From NCBI RefSeq assembly GCF_900115075.1, contig NZ_FOVG01000006.1, forward strand, positions 1 through 64,000: a DNA stretch of 64,000 bases, given 5' to 3'. The first letter of the stretch is position 1. Each line of letters begins with the position of its first letter. The translations under genes and the position numbers were made by a program. Origin of the DNA: Candidatus Pantoea varia. GTDB lineage: Bacteria; Pseudomonadota; Gammaproteobacteria; Enterobacterales; Enterobacteriaceae. Positions 21,999 to 33,268 of this stretch are shown one piece after another. The notes beneath the pieces are model-generated. The model was given only the letters and a program-made list of their open reading frames with translations, did no database searches and was not told the origin of the DNA.

Positions 21999-24074
21999 AT
22001 GTGGCGTCGAATTATTTACCATCCTGAAGTTAACTACGCCTTGCGGCAAACGCTGGTGCTCTGTCTGCCGGTGGCGCTGGGCTGGCTGGCTGGCGACCTG
22101 CAAAAAGGTCTGCTGTTCTCGTTAGTGCCCGCCTGCTGCAACATCGCCGGTCTGGATACCCCGCACAAACGCTTCTTCAAACGCCTGGTTGTTGGCGGTA
22201 GCCTGTTTGCCCTCGGCAGCTTTCTGATTCAGTGGCTTACTCTGCATGCGATTCCACTGCCGCTGATCCTCTTCGCTATGCCCCTGCTGCTCGGCGTCAC
22301 CGGTGAAATCAGCCCGCTGCATGGCCGCCTGCTGCCCGGCACCCTTATCGCCGCCATCTTCACCCTCAGCCTGATTGGCCGCATGCCCATCTATGTCACC
22401 CCGCTGCTCTATATCGGCGGCACGCTCTGGTATGGGCTGTTCAACTGGTTCTGGTTCTGGCTGTGGAAAGAACAGCCGATGCGTGAGAGCCTCAGCCTGA
22501 TCTATCGCGAGCTGGCTAACTACTGCGACGCCAAATATACCCTGCTCACGCAGCTCACCGATCCGGAAAAGGCGCTGCCGCCGCTGCTGGCTCATCAGCA
22601 GAAAGTGGTCGATCTGATCAACACCTGTTATCAGCAGATGCACATGCTGTCGGCAAGCCGCGATCACAGCCATAAGCGGCTGACGCGCGCCTTTCAGGTG
22701 GCACTGGATCTGCAGGAGCATATCTCCGTCAGCCTGCATCGGCCGGAAGAGGTGCAGAAGCTGGTCGAACAGAGCCATGCCGAAGCGGTGATCCGCTGGA
22801 ACGCCAAAACCATCTCTGCCCGGCTGCGGGTGCTGGCGGATAACATCCTTTATCACCAGCTACCCGATCGCTTTGCGATGGATAAACAGCTCGGCGCGCT
22901 GGAGAAGATCGCCCATCAGCATCCCGACAATCCGGTGGGTAACTTCTGCCTTTACCACTTTAACCGCATTGCGCGCGTCCTGCGCACTCAGAAACCGTTG
23001 TATCAGCGCGATCTGATGGCGGACCGTCAGCGCCGTCTGCCGCTGTTACCGGCGCTGCGCAGTTATCTCTCGTTTCGCTCGTCGGCACTGCGCACCGCCG
23101 GTCGCTTTGCGGTGATGCTGATGCTGGGCAGCGCGCTGGCGCTGTTCTTCAACATCCCCAAACCCTACTGGATCCTGATGACCATTATGTTCGTCAGCCA
23201 GAACGGCTACAGCGCCACCCGTGTCCGCATCCAGCATAGGGCGCTGGGCACCTTTGCCGGTCTGGTCATCGCGGCTGCGACGCTGCGCATGGCGGTGCCG
23301 GAGTCGCTGGTGCTGCTGATCATGCTGGCGATAACCTTTATCAGCTATCGCTTTACCCGCCAGTTCTATGGCTGGTCGATGATTGGCTTTACGGTCACGG
23401 CGGTTTATTCGCTGCAATTGCTGTCGCTGAATGGCGCGCAGTTTCTGCTGCCGCGACTGATGGATACGCTGATGGGCTGTCTGATTGCCTTTGGCGGAAT
23501 GCTGTGGCTGTGGCCGCAGTGGCAGAGCGGCTTACTGCGGCAGAATGCCCATGACGCGCTGGAGACCTATCAGGATGCGCTGCGGCTGTTACTGGGCGAC
23601 GAACAGTCACCAGAGAAACTGGCTTATCAGCGCGTGAAGGTTAATCAGGCGCACAATGCGCTGTTTAACTCACTGAATCAGGCGATGCAGGAACCCGCAT
23701 TCAACTCCCGCTACCTCAGTGATATGCGGCTTTGGGTCACGCACAGCCAGTTTATTGTCGAGCATATCAATGCGATAACGATTCTGGCGCGTGAGCACAC
23801 CATGCTGACGGCCGCGCTGGCTGAACGCTATCTGCAATCCTGTGAAATCGCGCTGCAGCGATGTCAGCAGCGGCTGGAATATGATGGTGAAAGCTCACAG
23901 GTGAATCTGCTGGATGACCTGGAGAATATCAGCGAGGGACCGATCACGGTGGTGGAGCAGCATGTACGACGGATTCTCGATCATCTGAGCGTGATGTACA
24001 CCATTTCATCGCTGGCGTGGAACCAGCGACCGCAACATGGCCGCTGGCTAATCAGACGCTTACGTAAAAACTAA
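21999..24074 (+). CDS. yhfK: YccS/YhfK family inner-membrane protein
   Basis: 691 aa (E. coli YhfK about 700). Two blocks of transmembrane helices, residues ~15-150 and ~365-500, flank a long cytoplasmic helical segment, with a further soluble C-terminal region. This is the FUSC/aromatic-acid-exporter-like fold of the YccS/YhfK family. WRRIIYHPEVNYALRQTLVL and FNIPKPYWILMTIMFVSQNG are family-typical. The transported substrate is unknown. It lies directly after crp, as in E. coli. Confidence 0.93.
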   Translation: MWRRIIYHPEVNYALRQTLVLCLPVALGWLAGDLQKGLLFSLVPACCNIAGLDTPHKRFFKRLVVGGSLFALGSFLIQWLTLHAIPLPLILFAMPLLLGVTGEISPLHGRLLPGTLIAAIFTLSLIGRMPIYVTPLLYIGGTLWYGLFNWFWFWLWKEQPMRESLSLIYRELANYCDAKYTLLTQLTDPEKALPPLLAHQQKVVDLINTCYQQMHMLSASRDHSHKRLTRAFQVALDLQEHISVSLHRPEEVQKLVEQSHAEAVIRWNAKTISARLRVLADNILYHQLPDRFAMDKQLGALEKIAHQHPDNPVGNFCLYHFNRIARVLRTQKPLYQRDLMADRQRRLPLLPALRSYLSFRSSALRTAGRFAVMLMLGSALALFFNIPKPYWILMTIMFVSQNGYSATRVRIQHRALGTFAGLVIAAATLRMAVPESLVLLIMLAITFISYRFTRQFYGWSMIGFTVTAVYSLQLLSLNGAQFLLPRLMDTLMGCLIAFGGMLWLWPQWQSGLLRQNAHDALETYQDALRLLLGDEQSPEKLAYQRVKVNQAHNALFNSLNQAMQEPAFNSRYLSDMRLWVTHSQFIVEHINAITILAREHTMLTAALAERYLQSCEIALQRCQQRLEYDGESSQVNLLDDLENISEGPITVVEQHVRRILDHLSVMYTISSLAWNQRPQHGRWLIRRLRKN

Positions 24075-24075
24075 G

Positions 24076-25365
<1,290 letters not shown>

Positions 25366-25377
25366 CTCAAAGGCAAC

Positions 25378-25953
25378 TTATTGCTCAAGGAAATTACGCA
25401 GAAGCAGATGTCCCTGCTCGCTGAGAATGCTTTCGGGATGGAACTGTACGCCTTCCAGCGCCAGGGTTTTATGGCGGAATCCCATAATTTCGTCAGGCTC
25501 GCCGTCACGCACCGTCCAGGCAGTCACCTCGAACGTGTCAGGCAGAGAATCACGCTGCACAATCAGCGAGTGATAGCGGGTCACAGTCAGGGGATTATTG
25601 AGATTGCGGAACACGCCCTGGCCGGTGTGCTGAATGGCGGAGGTTTTGCCGTGCATCACCTGACGCGCACGCACCACCTGCGCGCCATACGCCTGCGCAA
25701 TCGCCTGATGGCCAAGACAGACACCCAGCACGGGCAGCCGCCCCGCGAAGTGCCGGATCGCCGCCAGCGAGATGCCTGATTCCGACGGCGTGCAGGGGCC
25801 AGGGGAGATCACCAGATGGGTCAGCGGCAGCGCCGCCATCTGCTCCACGGTGATGGCATCATTGCGCACCACCTGAACCTGCGCGCCCAGCTCGCAAAAA
25901 TATTGATAAAGATTCCAGGTAAAGGAGTCGTAATTGTCGATAAGCAGCAGCAT
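25378..25953 (-). CDS. pabA: Aminodeoxychorismate synthase, glutamine amidotransferase subunit
   Basis: Class I glutaminase that supplies ammonia to PabB for p-aminobenzoate and folate synthesis. 191 aa. The catalytic Cys is in [13 protein letters not shown], with His-x-Glu in [10 protein letters not shown]; it begins [19 protein letters not shown]. TrpG is the nearest paralogue, but the fic-pabA-argD context identifies PabA. Lies 41 bp after fic. Confidence 0.96.
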   Translation of the reverse strand: MLLLIDNYDSFTWNLYQYFCELGAQVQVVRNDAITVEQMAALPLTHLVISPGPCTPSESGISLAAIRHFAGRLPVLGVCLGHQAIAQAYGAQVVRARQVMHGKTSAIQHTGQGVFRNLNNPLTVTRYHSLIVQRDSLPDTFEVTAWTVRDGEPDEIMGFRHKTLALEGVQFHPESILSEQGHLLLRNFLEQ

Positions 25954-25994
25954 GACGTATCCAGAATGATAAACCGCGCCGCTATTCTACGCGG

Positions 25995-26588
25995 TCAGGC
26001 CGCCTCACTCACCACTTTCGCGAAGACCTGCTCCAGCGGGGCCAGGTCTCCGGCCACACCGGCCTGATTAGCGGCTTTCCAGCTTTCAGCATCCGTTTTT
26101 TCCCAGTTCAGCAGATAACCGGCATGCAGCGCCAACTGTTCAAAGAAAATCCGCTGCGCACGACCATTTCCATGGCGGAAAGGATGCAGCATATTGATTT
26201 CGCAGTAGTAGTGAGCAAGGCGCTGAATAAACGCGTCATGTGGCAGGTCAGCCAGCCCCTTCTCCTCTTCCAGCGCGGCCATCAGGGCGTTGCCTTCCTT
26301 TTCGATATATTCGAAATGACAGAACGGCGTCTCATCACGCCAGATATCGATGGTGCGCAGTTCACCGGCCCAGCTGTAGAGATCCTGGAACAGCGTGCGA
26401 TGGATCTGGCGAAGATAAGGCAAACCAGGATTACGGGGACCCAGCTCCAGCGTGGCGGCACGCGCGGCACTGAAGCTCAGCTCCGCCTTGCGCAGCTGCG
26501 CGGCGTCATGAATATCGGGCAGGTTTTTCAGCACGTTGTCGTGCTGCCACAGGTAGGGATCCTGGCTGACGGCGGTATTAGAGTCCAT
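25995..26588 (-). CDS. fic: Fic family protein adenylyltransferase-like
   Basis: 197 aa (E. coli Fic 200), class III-like single-domain Fic protein that may transfer AMP from ATP to target proteins. The Fic motif is HPFRHGNGRAQR at residues 135-146. The catalytic His and the GNGR anion-binding loop are intact, but His139 replaces the usual Asp/Glu that holds Mg2+. E. coli K-12 has a still more degenerate HPFRVGSGLAQR. Preceded by and overlapping yhfG by 11 bp, which in E. coli encodes its small partner. Confidence 0.92.
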   Translation of the reverse strand: MDSNTAVSQDPYLWQHDNVLKNLPDIHDAAQLRKAELSFSAARAATLELGPRNPGLPYLRQIHRTLFQDLYSWAGELRTIDIWRDETPFCHFEYIEKEGNALMAALEEEKGLADLPHDAFIQRLAHYYCEINMLHPFRHGNGRAQRIFFEQLALHAGYLLNWEKTDAESWKAANQAGVAGDLAPLEQVFAKVVSEAA

Positions 26589-26748
26589 ATTGCCTCCTCA
26601 GTGACGCCAGACGTGCGGCTGCATCATCGCTGTTGACGCTGGTTTCATTCGATGAGAAGCCTTCCAGCCGACAGCTGGCCTGATAGCTGGCGCTACGCCG
26701 CTGTTGCCACAGGGTGACCTTCTGTTTTTCGGTGAGTTTGTTCGCCAT
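26578..26748 (-). CDS. yhfG: YhfG family small protein, probable Fic partner/antitoxin
   Basis: 56 aa, MANKLTEKQKVTLWQQRR at the start, then YQASCRLEGF and a C-terminal ARLASLRRQYGL. It aligns along its length with E. coli YhfG (KKLTDKQKSRLW..., FQASRRLEG, ARLEELRSHY). The strong ribosome-binding site AGGAGG lies 4 bp before the ATG. The TAA stop is inside the fic start region (11-bp overlap, different frame), so the two are translationally coupled. Annotators can miss it because it is short. Confidence 0.9.
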   Translation of the reverse strand: MANKLTEKQKVTLWQQRRSASYQASCRLEGFSSNETSVNSDDAAARLASLRRQYGL

Positions 26749-26846
26749 GCCGCCTCCTGCCAGGTTTTTGCCCTAAGTATAAGAGCAATTTCTGGCTTTG
26801 CCGGAGGCGGCAGGCGGTCGCCATCCGCAGATGGCGACGAAAAGCG

Positions 26847-27419
26847 TTAAGGCAGGACTTTAGCAGAGAGGATAACTACCGGTTTGGACGGAACATTCTG
26901 GTAAGGACCCACATCTTTAGTCGGTACCTGAGAAATTTTTTCAACCACATCCTGACCTTTCACAATCTTACCAAATACGGCATAGCCAAAATCGCGCTGT
27001 CCGTGGTCGAGGAAGGCATTATCCGCGACGTTAAGGAAAAACTGGCTGGTCGCACTGTCTTTATCGGCGGTACGCGCCATAGAGATGGTGCCACGCAGGT
27101 TACGCAGGCCATTGTCCGCTTCGTTTTTGATCGGCGCGTTGGTCTGCTTCTGCTGCATGTCAGTGGTGAAGCCACCCCCCTGCACCATAAAGCCCGGGAT
27201 CACGCGGTGAAAAATGGTGTTGTTATAAAAACCGTTGTTGACGTAATCAACGAAGTTTTTCACAGAAACCGGCGCTTTTTGGTTATTCAGTTCGAGTTCG
27301 ATATTGCCGGCGGAGGTGGTGAGCAGAACGTGGGTGTCACCTTTTGCAGCCAGCGCCTGGGCGGAAACGGAAGAGAGCGCTAACAGGGTGATGGCCGCTG
27401 TTAAAGTACGTTTAAACAT
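26847..27419 (-). CDS. ppiA: Periplasmic peptidyl-prolyl cis-trans isomerase A (cyclophilin)
   Basis: 190 aa, the E. coli length. The signal peptide [24 protein letters not shown] is followed by the cyclophilin fold, with [30 protein letters not shown] and [10 protein letters not shown] around the active site. The ATG at 27417-27419 was chosen for the signal peptide. A CRP site lies upstream at 27557-27572. Lies 98 bp downstream of the yhfG start and is transcribed the same way. Confidence 0.96.
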   Translation of the reverse strand: MFKRTLTAAITLLALSSVSAQALAAKGDTHVLLTTSAGNIELELNNQKAPVSVKNFVDYVNNGFYNNTIFHRVIPGFMVQGGGFTTDMQQKQTNAPIKNEADNGLRNLRGTISMARTADKDSATSQFFLNVADNAFLDHGQRDFGYAVFGKIVKGQDVVEKISQVPTKDVGPYQNVPSKPVVILSAKVLP

Positions 27420-27556
27420 GAAAGATTCCTTACCTGGGAGAGCGGGCACAAAAACGTGATTGATTGTAGAGAGACTCTATTCCAGGAGCCAGTGTTTTAC
27501 CTATATTTACGCTGTTGCGGCAAATGGCGTGAGCAAACGTTAAACCACCGCAATTG

Positions 27557-27572
27557 CGTGATTAAAATCACA
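27557..27572. promoter_or_regulatory. CRP-binding site between ppiA and tsgA
   Basis: CGTGA-TTAAAA-TCACA matches 9 of 10 half-site bases of TGTGA-N6-TCACA with the correct 6-bp spacer. It lies 138 bp upstream of the ppiA ATG and 109 bp upstream of tsgA. E. coli ppiA is known to be CRP-controlled, so ppiA is the likelier target. Confidence 0.75.
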
Positions 27573-27680
27573 CATCACATGAAATATGGATCTGTAGTTT
27601 CACTGCTTGTTTATTAAGATCACAGTTCCGTTTACACTTTCTGACACTTTTTGCCACCCGGTTCTCAACAGGTTCAGAAC

Positions 27681-28859
27681 ATGACAAACCGTAATCGTAT
27701 TGGCCTCACCTGGATAAGCTTCTTCTCCTATGCGCTGACTGGCGCGCTGGTGATCGTTACCGGCATGGTAATGGGCGACATCGCAAAAGATTTCCAGATC
27801 CCCATCTCCAGCATGAGTAATACCTTCACTTTCCTCAACAGCGGCATCCTGGCTGCGGTTTTCCTGAACGCCTGGCTGATGGTGATTGTGCCACTGAAAC
27901 GTCAGCTGATTTTCGGCTTCGTCCTGATGGTGCTGGCGATAATCGGGCTGATGACCAGCCGCGATCTGACCGTCTTCTCGCTCTGCATGTTTGTTCTGGG
28001 CGTGGTCAGCGGCATTACCATGTCGATCGGCACTTTCCTGATCACCCACATGTATGAAGGCCGTCAGCGTGGTTCACGCCTGCTGTTTACCGACTCCTTC
28101 TTCAGCATGGCGGGCACGCTGTTTCCGGTGCTGGCAGGGATCCTGCTGGCGCGTCAGTTGCCGTGGTACTGGGTTTACGTCTGCATCGGCGTCATCTACG
28201 TCGCCATCTTCATCATGACGCTGTTTGTTGAGTTCCCGGTGCTGCGTAAGCCTGAAAACAGCCCGACCGTTGAGAAAGAGAAATGGGGTGTGGGCGTGCT
28301 GCTGCTGGCTGTCGCGGCACTCTGCTACATTCTGGGCCAGCTCGGCTTTATCTCCTGGGTACCGGAATATGCCACCAAAGTCATGGGCATGAACATTAAT
28401 GACGCCGGACAACTGGTGGGCAGCTTCTGGACGGCTTATATGGTCGGCATGTGGGCCTTCAGCTTCCTGCTGCGCTTCTTCGATCTGCAACGCATTCTGA
28501 TGGTGCTGGCGGGTCTGGCGACCGTGCTGATGTACTGGTTTGTCAGCAGCAGCGATGCCAGCATGCTGAAATGGATCATCATGATTCTTGGCTTCAGCTC
28601 AAGTGCTATCTACACCACCATCATCACCCTGGGTTCACTGCAGACCAAAGTGGCTTCACCAAAACTGGTGAACTTCATTCTGACCTGCGGCACCGTCGGC
28701 ACCATGCTGACCTTTGTGGTCACGGCGCCTATCGTTGAGAAAAGTGGTGTGCATACCGCACTGGCGACCGCGAACGCGCTCTACGCCGTGGTGTTTGTGA
28801 TGTGTGCCCTGCTCGGCTTTGTCAGCCGTCATCGTACTCACGGTCACGTCACGCATTAA
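27681..28859 (+). CDS. tsgA: TsgA major facilitator superfamily transporter
   Basis: 392 aa, about 12 transmembrane helices of the MFS fold; E. coli TsgA (YhfC) is 393 aa. Begins [21 protein letters not shown]. The ATG at 27681 follows AGGTTCAGAAC. The transported substrate is not established; the name comes from selenite/tellurite-associated phenotypes in Salmonella. Ends at a bidirectional terminator shared with codA. Confidence 0.93.
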   Translation: MTNRNRIGLTWISFFSYALTGALVIVTGMVMGDIAKDFQIPISSMSNTFTFLNSGILAAVFLNAWLMVIVPLKRQLIFGFVLMVLAIIGLMTSRDLTVFSLCMFVLGVVSGITMSIGTFLITHMYEGRQRGSRLLFTDSFFSMAGTLFPVLAGILLARQLPWYWVYVCIGVIYVAIFIMTLFVEFPVLRKPENSPTVEKEKWGVGVLLLAVAALCYILGQLGFISWVPEYATKVMGMNINDAGQLVGSFWTAYMVGMWAFSFLLRFFDLQRILMVLAGLATVLMYWFVSSSDASMLKWIIMILGFSSSAIYTTIITLGSLQTKVASPKLVNFILTCGTVGTMLTFVVTAPIVEKSGVHTALATANALYAVVFVMCALLGFVSRHRTHGHVTH

Positions 28860-28864
28860 TCCTT

Positions 28865-28890
28865 CAGGGCGGCGAGTGATCGCCGCCCTG
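28865..28890. terminator. Bidirectional terminator between tsgA and codA
   Basis: Eleven-base perfect inverted repeat CAGGGCGGCGA/TCGCCGCCCTG with loop GTGA in the 35-bp gap between convergent genes; CTGTTT follows on plus. No long T-run, so strength is uncertain. Confidence 0.65.
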
Positions 28891-28894
28891 CTGT

Positions 28895-30172
28895 TTACCG
28901 CCGGAAGTCGATGCGCTCCCGTTCCCGCCAGTAAATCTCGCTTTCTGCAGGCTTCGTCTCTGCCACTACCACTCCACGACGCACTGAATAGCGCACCGGA
29001 ACCTGCCTTCTCACCGCATCAAAACCGCTTTCCGCCGGCAGAATAATCAGACTGGCTTCGTTGCCGCTCTGAATGCCATAGCCTGACAACTGCATCGTCT
29101 TCGCGCTGTTATGCGTAATCAGATCCAGACCCGCATCGATCTGCTCATAACCCATCAGCTGACAGACATGTAAGCCCATATGCAGCACCTGCAGCATGTT
29201 GGCGGTGCCCAGCGGATACCAGGGATCAAACACATCGTCGTGGCCGAAGCAGACGTTAATCTCCGCCTCGAGCATCTCTTTCACCCGCGTAATGCCGCGC
29301 CGCTTAGGATAGGTGTCAAAGCGGCCCTGCAGGTGGATGTTGACCAGCGGATTGGCGACAAAGTTAATGCCCGACAGCTTAAGCAGCCGGAACAGCCGTG
29401 AGGCGTACGCACCATTATAAGAGTGCATCGCGGTGGTATGACTGGCCGTCACGCGTGCGCCGTTGCCGTCGCGATGCGCCAGTGCCGCTACGGTTTCTAC
29501 AAAGCGCGACTGTTCATCATCGATCTCATCGCAGTGAACATCGATCAGCCGGTCGTAGCGGTTAGCCAGCGCAAAGGTTTTATGCAGCGACTCGACGCCA
29601 TATTCGCGGGTGAATTCGTAGTGCGGAATCGCGCCGACCACATCCGCGCCCAGCCGCAACGCCTCTTCCAGCAGCGCTTCGCCGTTGGGATAAGAGAGAA
29701 TGCCCTCCTGGGGAAACGCCACAATCTGAATAGTGATCCACGGCGCCATCTCTGCTTTCACTTCCAGCATCGCTTTCAGCGCCGTCAGTGACGGATCGGA
29801 CACGTCAACGTGGGTGCGGACAAACTGAATGCCGTTGGCGATCTGCCACTTCAGCGTCTGCAGCGCCCGCTGTTTAACATCTTCGTGGCTGAGCAGCGCC
29901 TTGCGTTCGGCCCAGCGCTCAATCCCCTCAAACAGCGTCCCAGACTGGTTCCATGCCGGTTCGCCCGCTGTCTGGGTGGTATCCAGATGAATATGTGGCT
30001 CAATAAAGGGCGCGCAGGCTAAACCGCCCTCGCCGTCCAGCGATTGGTCCGCCGGTGAAGGCTGCTGCGGCTGAGCTGAAATTCGGGCAATGTTCCCCTC
30101 GGCTATTTCGATTTGCCACAATCCTTCCCGCCAGGGCAAACGCACGTTATTGATCCACTTGGGTGACAGCAT
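28895..30172 (-). CDS. codA: Cytosine deaminase
   Basis: Fe-dependent amidohydrolase converting cytosine to uracil, 425 aa (E. coli 427), very similar throughout. Metal ligands are visible as H60 and H62 in [13 protein letters not shown], with [11 protein letters not shown] holding the catalytic Glu and [10 protein letters not shown] the Asp. Unlike E. coli it has no adjacent codB permease. It sits between tsgA and nirB, divergent from nirB over 221 bp. Confidence 0.95.
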   Translation of the reverse strand: MLSPKWINNVRLPWREGLWQIEIAEGNIARISAQPQQPSPADQSLDGEGGLACAPFIEPHIHLDTTQTAGEPAWNQSGTLFEGIERWAERKALLSHEDVKQRALQTLKWQIANGIQFVRTHVDVSDPSLTALKAMLEVKAEMAPWITIQIVAFPQEGILSYPNGEALLEEALRLGADVVGAIPHYEFTREYGVESLHKTFALANRYDRLIDVHCDEIDDEQSRFVETVAALAHRDGNGARVTASHTTAMHSYNGAYASRLFRLLKLSGINFVANPLVNIHLQGRFDTYPKRRGITRVKEMLEAEINVCFGHDDVFDPWYPLGTANMLQVLHMGLHVCQLMGYEQIDAGLDLITHNSAKTMQLSGYGIQSGNEASLIILPAESGFDAVRRQVPVRYSVRRGVVVAETKPAESEIYWRERERIDFRR

Positions 30173-30293
30173 GGCTGATTCCTTATCCGATTAACCTGTG
30201 TGGTTAAAACTAGCACGATTCATACCCCCCGCAGCAATGCAGGATATTCATCAGGTTACGCCCGGCGAGGAAACTTAATTAAAATCAATAATA

Positions 30294-30309
30294 TACCTCT
30301 TAATGGGTA
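30294..30309 (+). promoter_or_regulatory. NarL/NarP 7-2-7 site of nirB
   Basis: TACCTCT-TA-ATGGGTA is an inverted pair of heptamers with 2-bp spacing, the NarL/NarP arrangement. Its centre (30301.5) is 28 bp upstream of the FNR site centre, exactly the distance at the E. coli nirB promoter (-69.5 and -41.5). Expected role: nitrate/nitrite activation. Confidence 0.88.
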
Positions 30310-30322
30310 TATGGGGCCGTGG

Positions 30323-30336
30323 TTGATGTATATCAA
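30323..30336 (+). promoter_or_regulatory. FNR site of nirB
   Basis: TTGAT-GTAT-ATCAA is a perfect FNR palindrome. A -41.5 placement predicts transcription start near 30371, with TATTGT (30358-30363) as the -10. Anaerobic activation of nirBD is therefore likely. Confidence 0.92.
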
Positions 30337-30393
30337 TAAGCGCCAGAAAGGGCGCGCTATTGTAACCGCAGATATCGCAAATTTGAGGCAAAA

Positions 30394-32934
30394 ATGAGCA
30401 AGCACAATGTCGTCGCTATCGGTAACGGCATGGTCGGCCACCGCTTCATAGAAGAGTTACTTGAGAAAGCGGAACCTGACCTGTTTTCGCTGACCGTCTT
30501 TTGTGAAGAACCGCGCGTCGCCTACGATCGTGTCCACCTGTCCGCCTACTTTTCCCACCACACGGCCGAAGAGCTGTCGCTGGTCCGTGAAGGCTATTAC
30601 GACAAACATCAGGTCAATCTGCTGCTGGGCGAGCGCGCCATCACCATTAACCGTGATGAAAAACTCATCCACTCCAGCACCGGTCGCGCGGTTCACTACG
30701 ATACGCTGATTTTTGCCACCGGCTCTTATCCGTGGATCCCGCCGATTAACGGTGCCGAAGGCAGCGACTGCTTTGTCTACCGCACCATCGAAGACCTCAA
30801 CGCCATTGAAGCCTGCTCACGTCGCAGCAAACGCGGAGCGGTGATTGGCGGCGGCCTGCTTGGACTGGAAGCGGCGGGCGCGCTGAAAAATCTGGGTATT
30901 GAAACCCACGTCATTGAATTTGCGCCGGTGCTGATGGCAGAACAGCTCGATCAGCAAGGCGGGGAACAGCTGCGTCGCAAGATTGAACAGATGGGCGTAC
31001 GGGTCCACACCGGCAAAAACACCCAACAGATTGTGCATCATGAGCACGGCGGCAAAACGCTGCAGTTCGCCGACGGCAGTGTGCTGGACGTCGATTTCAT
31101 CGTCTTCTCCACCGGCATTCGCCCGCAGGACAAACTGGCAAAACAGTGTGGATTAACGCTGGGTCCGCGCGGCGGCATCGCCATTGATGACCAGTGCCGG
31201 ACCAGCGATCCCGCTATCTACGCTATCGGTGAGTGTGCTGCCTGGCAGAATCGTGTCTATGGCCTGGTGGCGCCGGGGTACAAAATGGCCCAGGTCGCCA
31301 GCGACCATCTGCTGGGCCGCGACAATGCGTTTACCGGCGCGGACATGAGCGCCAAGCTCAAGTTGCTGGGGGTCGATGTCGGCGGCATTGGCGATGCGCG
31401 CGGCACCACGCCAGGCGCACGCAGTGTGGTCTGGCTGGATGAAAGCAAATCGGTCTATAAACGCCTGATCATCAGCGAAGATCAGAAAACCCTGCTGGGT
31501 GCGGTGCTGGTGGGCGACACCAGCGACTATGGCAACCTGCTGCAACTGGTGCTGAATGCCATTCCGCTGCCCGCTAATCCGGAAGCGCTGATTTTGCCGG
31601 CGGGCAACGGAGATAAACCGGCCATCGGCGTCGATTCCCTGCCTGATAGCGCGCAAATCTGCTCCTGCTTCGACGTCAGCAAAGGCGACATCGTTAAGGC
31701 GGTTCAGGGTGGCTGTCACACCGTCGCAGCGCTGAAAAGCACTACCCGTGCAGGTACCGGCTGCGGCGGCTGTCTTCCCCTGATTACCCAGGTGCTTAAC
31801 AACGAACTCAGCCGTCAGGGCATTGAGGTCAATAACCATCTCTGCGCGCACTTCGCCTGGTCACGTCAGGAGCTGTATCACCTGATTCAGGTGGAGGAGA
31901 TCAAAACCTTTGACGCGCTGCTGGCGCGCTATGGTCAGGGCTACGGCTGTGAAGTGTGCAAGCCGACGGTGGGTTCCCTGCTCGCCTCCTGCTGGAATGA
32001 GTATGTGCTCAAGCCGCAGCACGCACCGTTGCAGGACAGCAATGACCTCTATCTGGGCAATATTCAGAAAGATGGTACCTATTCGGTGATCCCGCGCTCG
32101 CCCGGCGGGGAAATCACGCCACAGGGACTGAAAGTGATTGGCGACATCGCCGAACGCTACCAGCTCTACACCAAAATCACCGGCTCTCAGCGCATCGGCT
32201 TGTTTGGCGCACAGAAGGACGATCTGCCCGCTATCTGGTCACAGCTGATTGACGCCGGATTTGAAACCGGCCAGGCCTACGCCAAGGCGCTACGTATGGC
32301 GAAAACCTGCGTCGGCAGCGCGTGGTGCCGTTATGGCGTGGGCGACAGCCTCGGCTTCGGCGTGATGCTGGAAAACCGCTACAAAGGCATCCGCACTCCG
32401 CACAAGATGAAGTTTGGCGTCTCCGGCTGCACCCGCGAATGTGCGGAGGCTCAGGGCAAAGATGTCGGTATTATCGCCACCGAAAAAGGCTGGAACCTCT
32501 ACGTCTGCGGCAACGGCGGCATGAAACCGCGTCATGGCGATCTGCTGGCGGCGGATCTCGATCAGCAGACGCTGGTTACTTATCTTGACCGCTTCATGAT
32601 GTTCTATATCCGCACCGCCGATCGCCTGCAGCGCACTTCGCTATGGCTGGAGAGCCTGGAAGGTGGCATCGACTATCTGCGCAGCGTGATCGTGGATGAC
32701 AAACTCGGCATCAACAGTCAGATGGAACAGCACCTGGCCGCGCTGCGCGCCAGCGTCAGCTGTGAATGGCAAGCCACGCTGGAAGATAAAGAGCACCTGA
32801 CGCGCTTCGCCCACTTTATCAACTCGCCGCAGCGCGATCCTGCTGTGCAGCAGGTGGCAGAGCGCGACCAGCATCGCCCGGCACGCCCCGAAGAACGCAT
32901 TGCCGTGACACTGATTGAGGAGACCGAATCATGA
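30394..32934 (+). CDS. nirB: NADH-dependent nitrite reductase large subunit
   Basis: Cytoplasmic assimilatory/detoxifying siroheme enzyme reducing nitrite to ammonium, 846 aa (E. coli 847). The N-terminal FAD/NAD oxidoreductase contains AVIGGGLLGLEAAGAL. It is followed by a BFD-like [2Fe-2S] domain (CSCFDVSKGD...GCGGCLP) and the siroheme/4Fe-4S module, whose Cys are in TCVGSAWCRYG and GVSGCTRECAEAQGKDVG. It overlaps nirD by 4 bp. Its siroheme cofactor comes from cysG downstream. Confidence 0.98.
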   Translation: MSKHNVVAIGNGMVGHRFIEELLEKAEPDLFSLTVFCEEPRVAYDRVHLSAYFSHHTAEELSLVREGYYDKHQVNLLLGERAITINRDEKLIHSSTGRAVHYDTLIFATGSYPWIPPINGAEGSDCFVYRTIEDLNAIEACSRRSKRGAVIGGGLLGLEAAGALKNLGIETHVIEFAPVLMAEQLDQQGGEQLRRKIEQMGVRVHTGKNTQQIVHHEHGGKTLQFADGSVLDVDFIVFSTGIRPQDKLAKQCGLTLGPRGGIAIDDQCRTSDPAIYAIGECAAWQNRVYGLVAPGYKMAQVASDHLLGRDNAFTGADMSAKLKLLGVDVGGIGDARGTTPGARSVVWLDESKSVYKRLIISEDQKTLLGAVLVGDTSDYGNLLQLVLNAIPLPANPEALILPAGNGDKPAIGVDSLPDSAQICSCFDVSKGDIVKAVQGGCHTVAALKSTTRAGTGCGGCLPLITQVLNNELSRQGIEVNNHLCAHFAWSRQELYHLIQVEEIKTFDALLARYGQGYGCEVCKPTVGSLLASCWNEYVLKPQHAPLQDSNDLYLGNIQKDGTYSVIPRSPGGEITPQGLKVIGDIAERYQLYTKITGSQRIGLFGAQKDDLPAIWSQLIDAGFETGQAYAKALRMAKTCVGSAWCRYGVGDSLGFGVMLENRYKGIRTPHKMKFGVSGCTRECAEAQGKDVGIIATEKGWNLYVCGNGGMKPRHGDLLAADLDQQTLVTYLDRFMMFYIRTADRLQRTSLWLESLEGGIDYLRSVIVDDKLGINSQMEQHLAALRASVSCEWQATLEDKEHLTRFAHFINSPQRDPAVQQVAERDQHRPARPEERIAVTLIEETES

Positions 32935-33257
32935 GCCAGTGGAATCCGGTGTGCCCGCTGACGCAGATCCTGCCCGCCACGGGCGTCTGTGCGCTGGTCA
33001 AAGGCCAGCAGGTGGCTATCTTCCGTCCACGCGACGATGAGCAGCTCTATGCGATCAGCAATATCGATCCGTTTGCTGATGCCAGCGTACTGTCACGCGG
33101 CATTATCGCCGAACATCAGGATACGCTCTGGGTGGCCAGCCCGCTGAAAAAGCAGCATTTTCGCCTCAGAGATGGCTACTGCATGGAGGATGAAACACGC
33201 TCCGTGGCGTCCTGGCCAGTGCGGGTCAATGCCGGACAGGTTGAAGTCTGCCTGTAA
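32931..33257 (+). CDS. nirD: Nitrite reductase small subunit
   Basis: 108 aa, E. coli length. Rieske-like fold without the Rieske Cys/His cluster ligands, as usual for NirD; conserved AIFRPRDDEQLYAISNIDPF and SRGIIAEH. Translationally coupled to nirB by the ATGA overlap. In E. coli nirC follows; here an intrinsic terminator and cysG follow directly. Confidence 0.97.
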   Translation: MSQWNPVCPLTQILPATGVCALVKGQQVAIFRPRDDEQLYAISNIDPFADASVLSRGIIAEHQDTLWVASPLKKQHFRLRDGYCMEDETRSVASWPVRVNAGQVEVCL

Positions 33258-33268
33258 TGCCCCTCAAC

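Noticed and set aside
22122-22856. 244-codon minus-strand frame opposite yhfK
   Set aside because: His/Gln-rich shadow typical of antisense translation; no family features.
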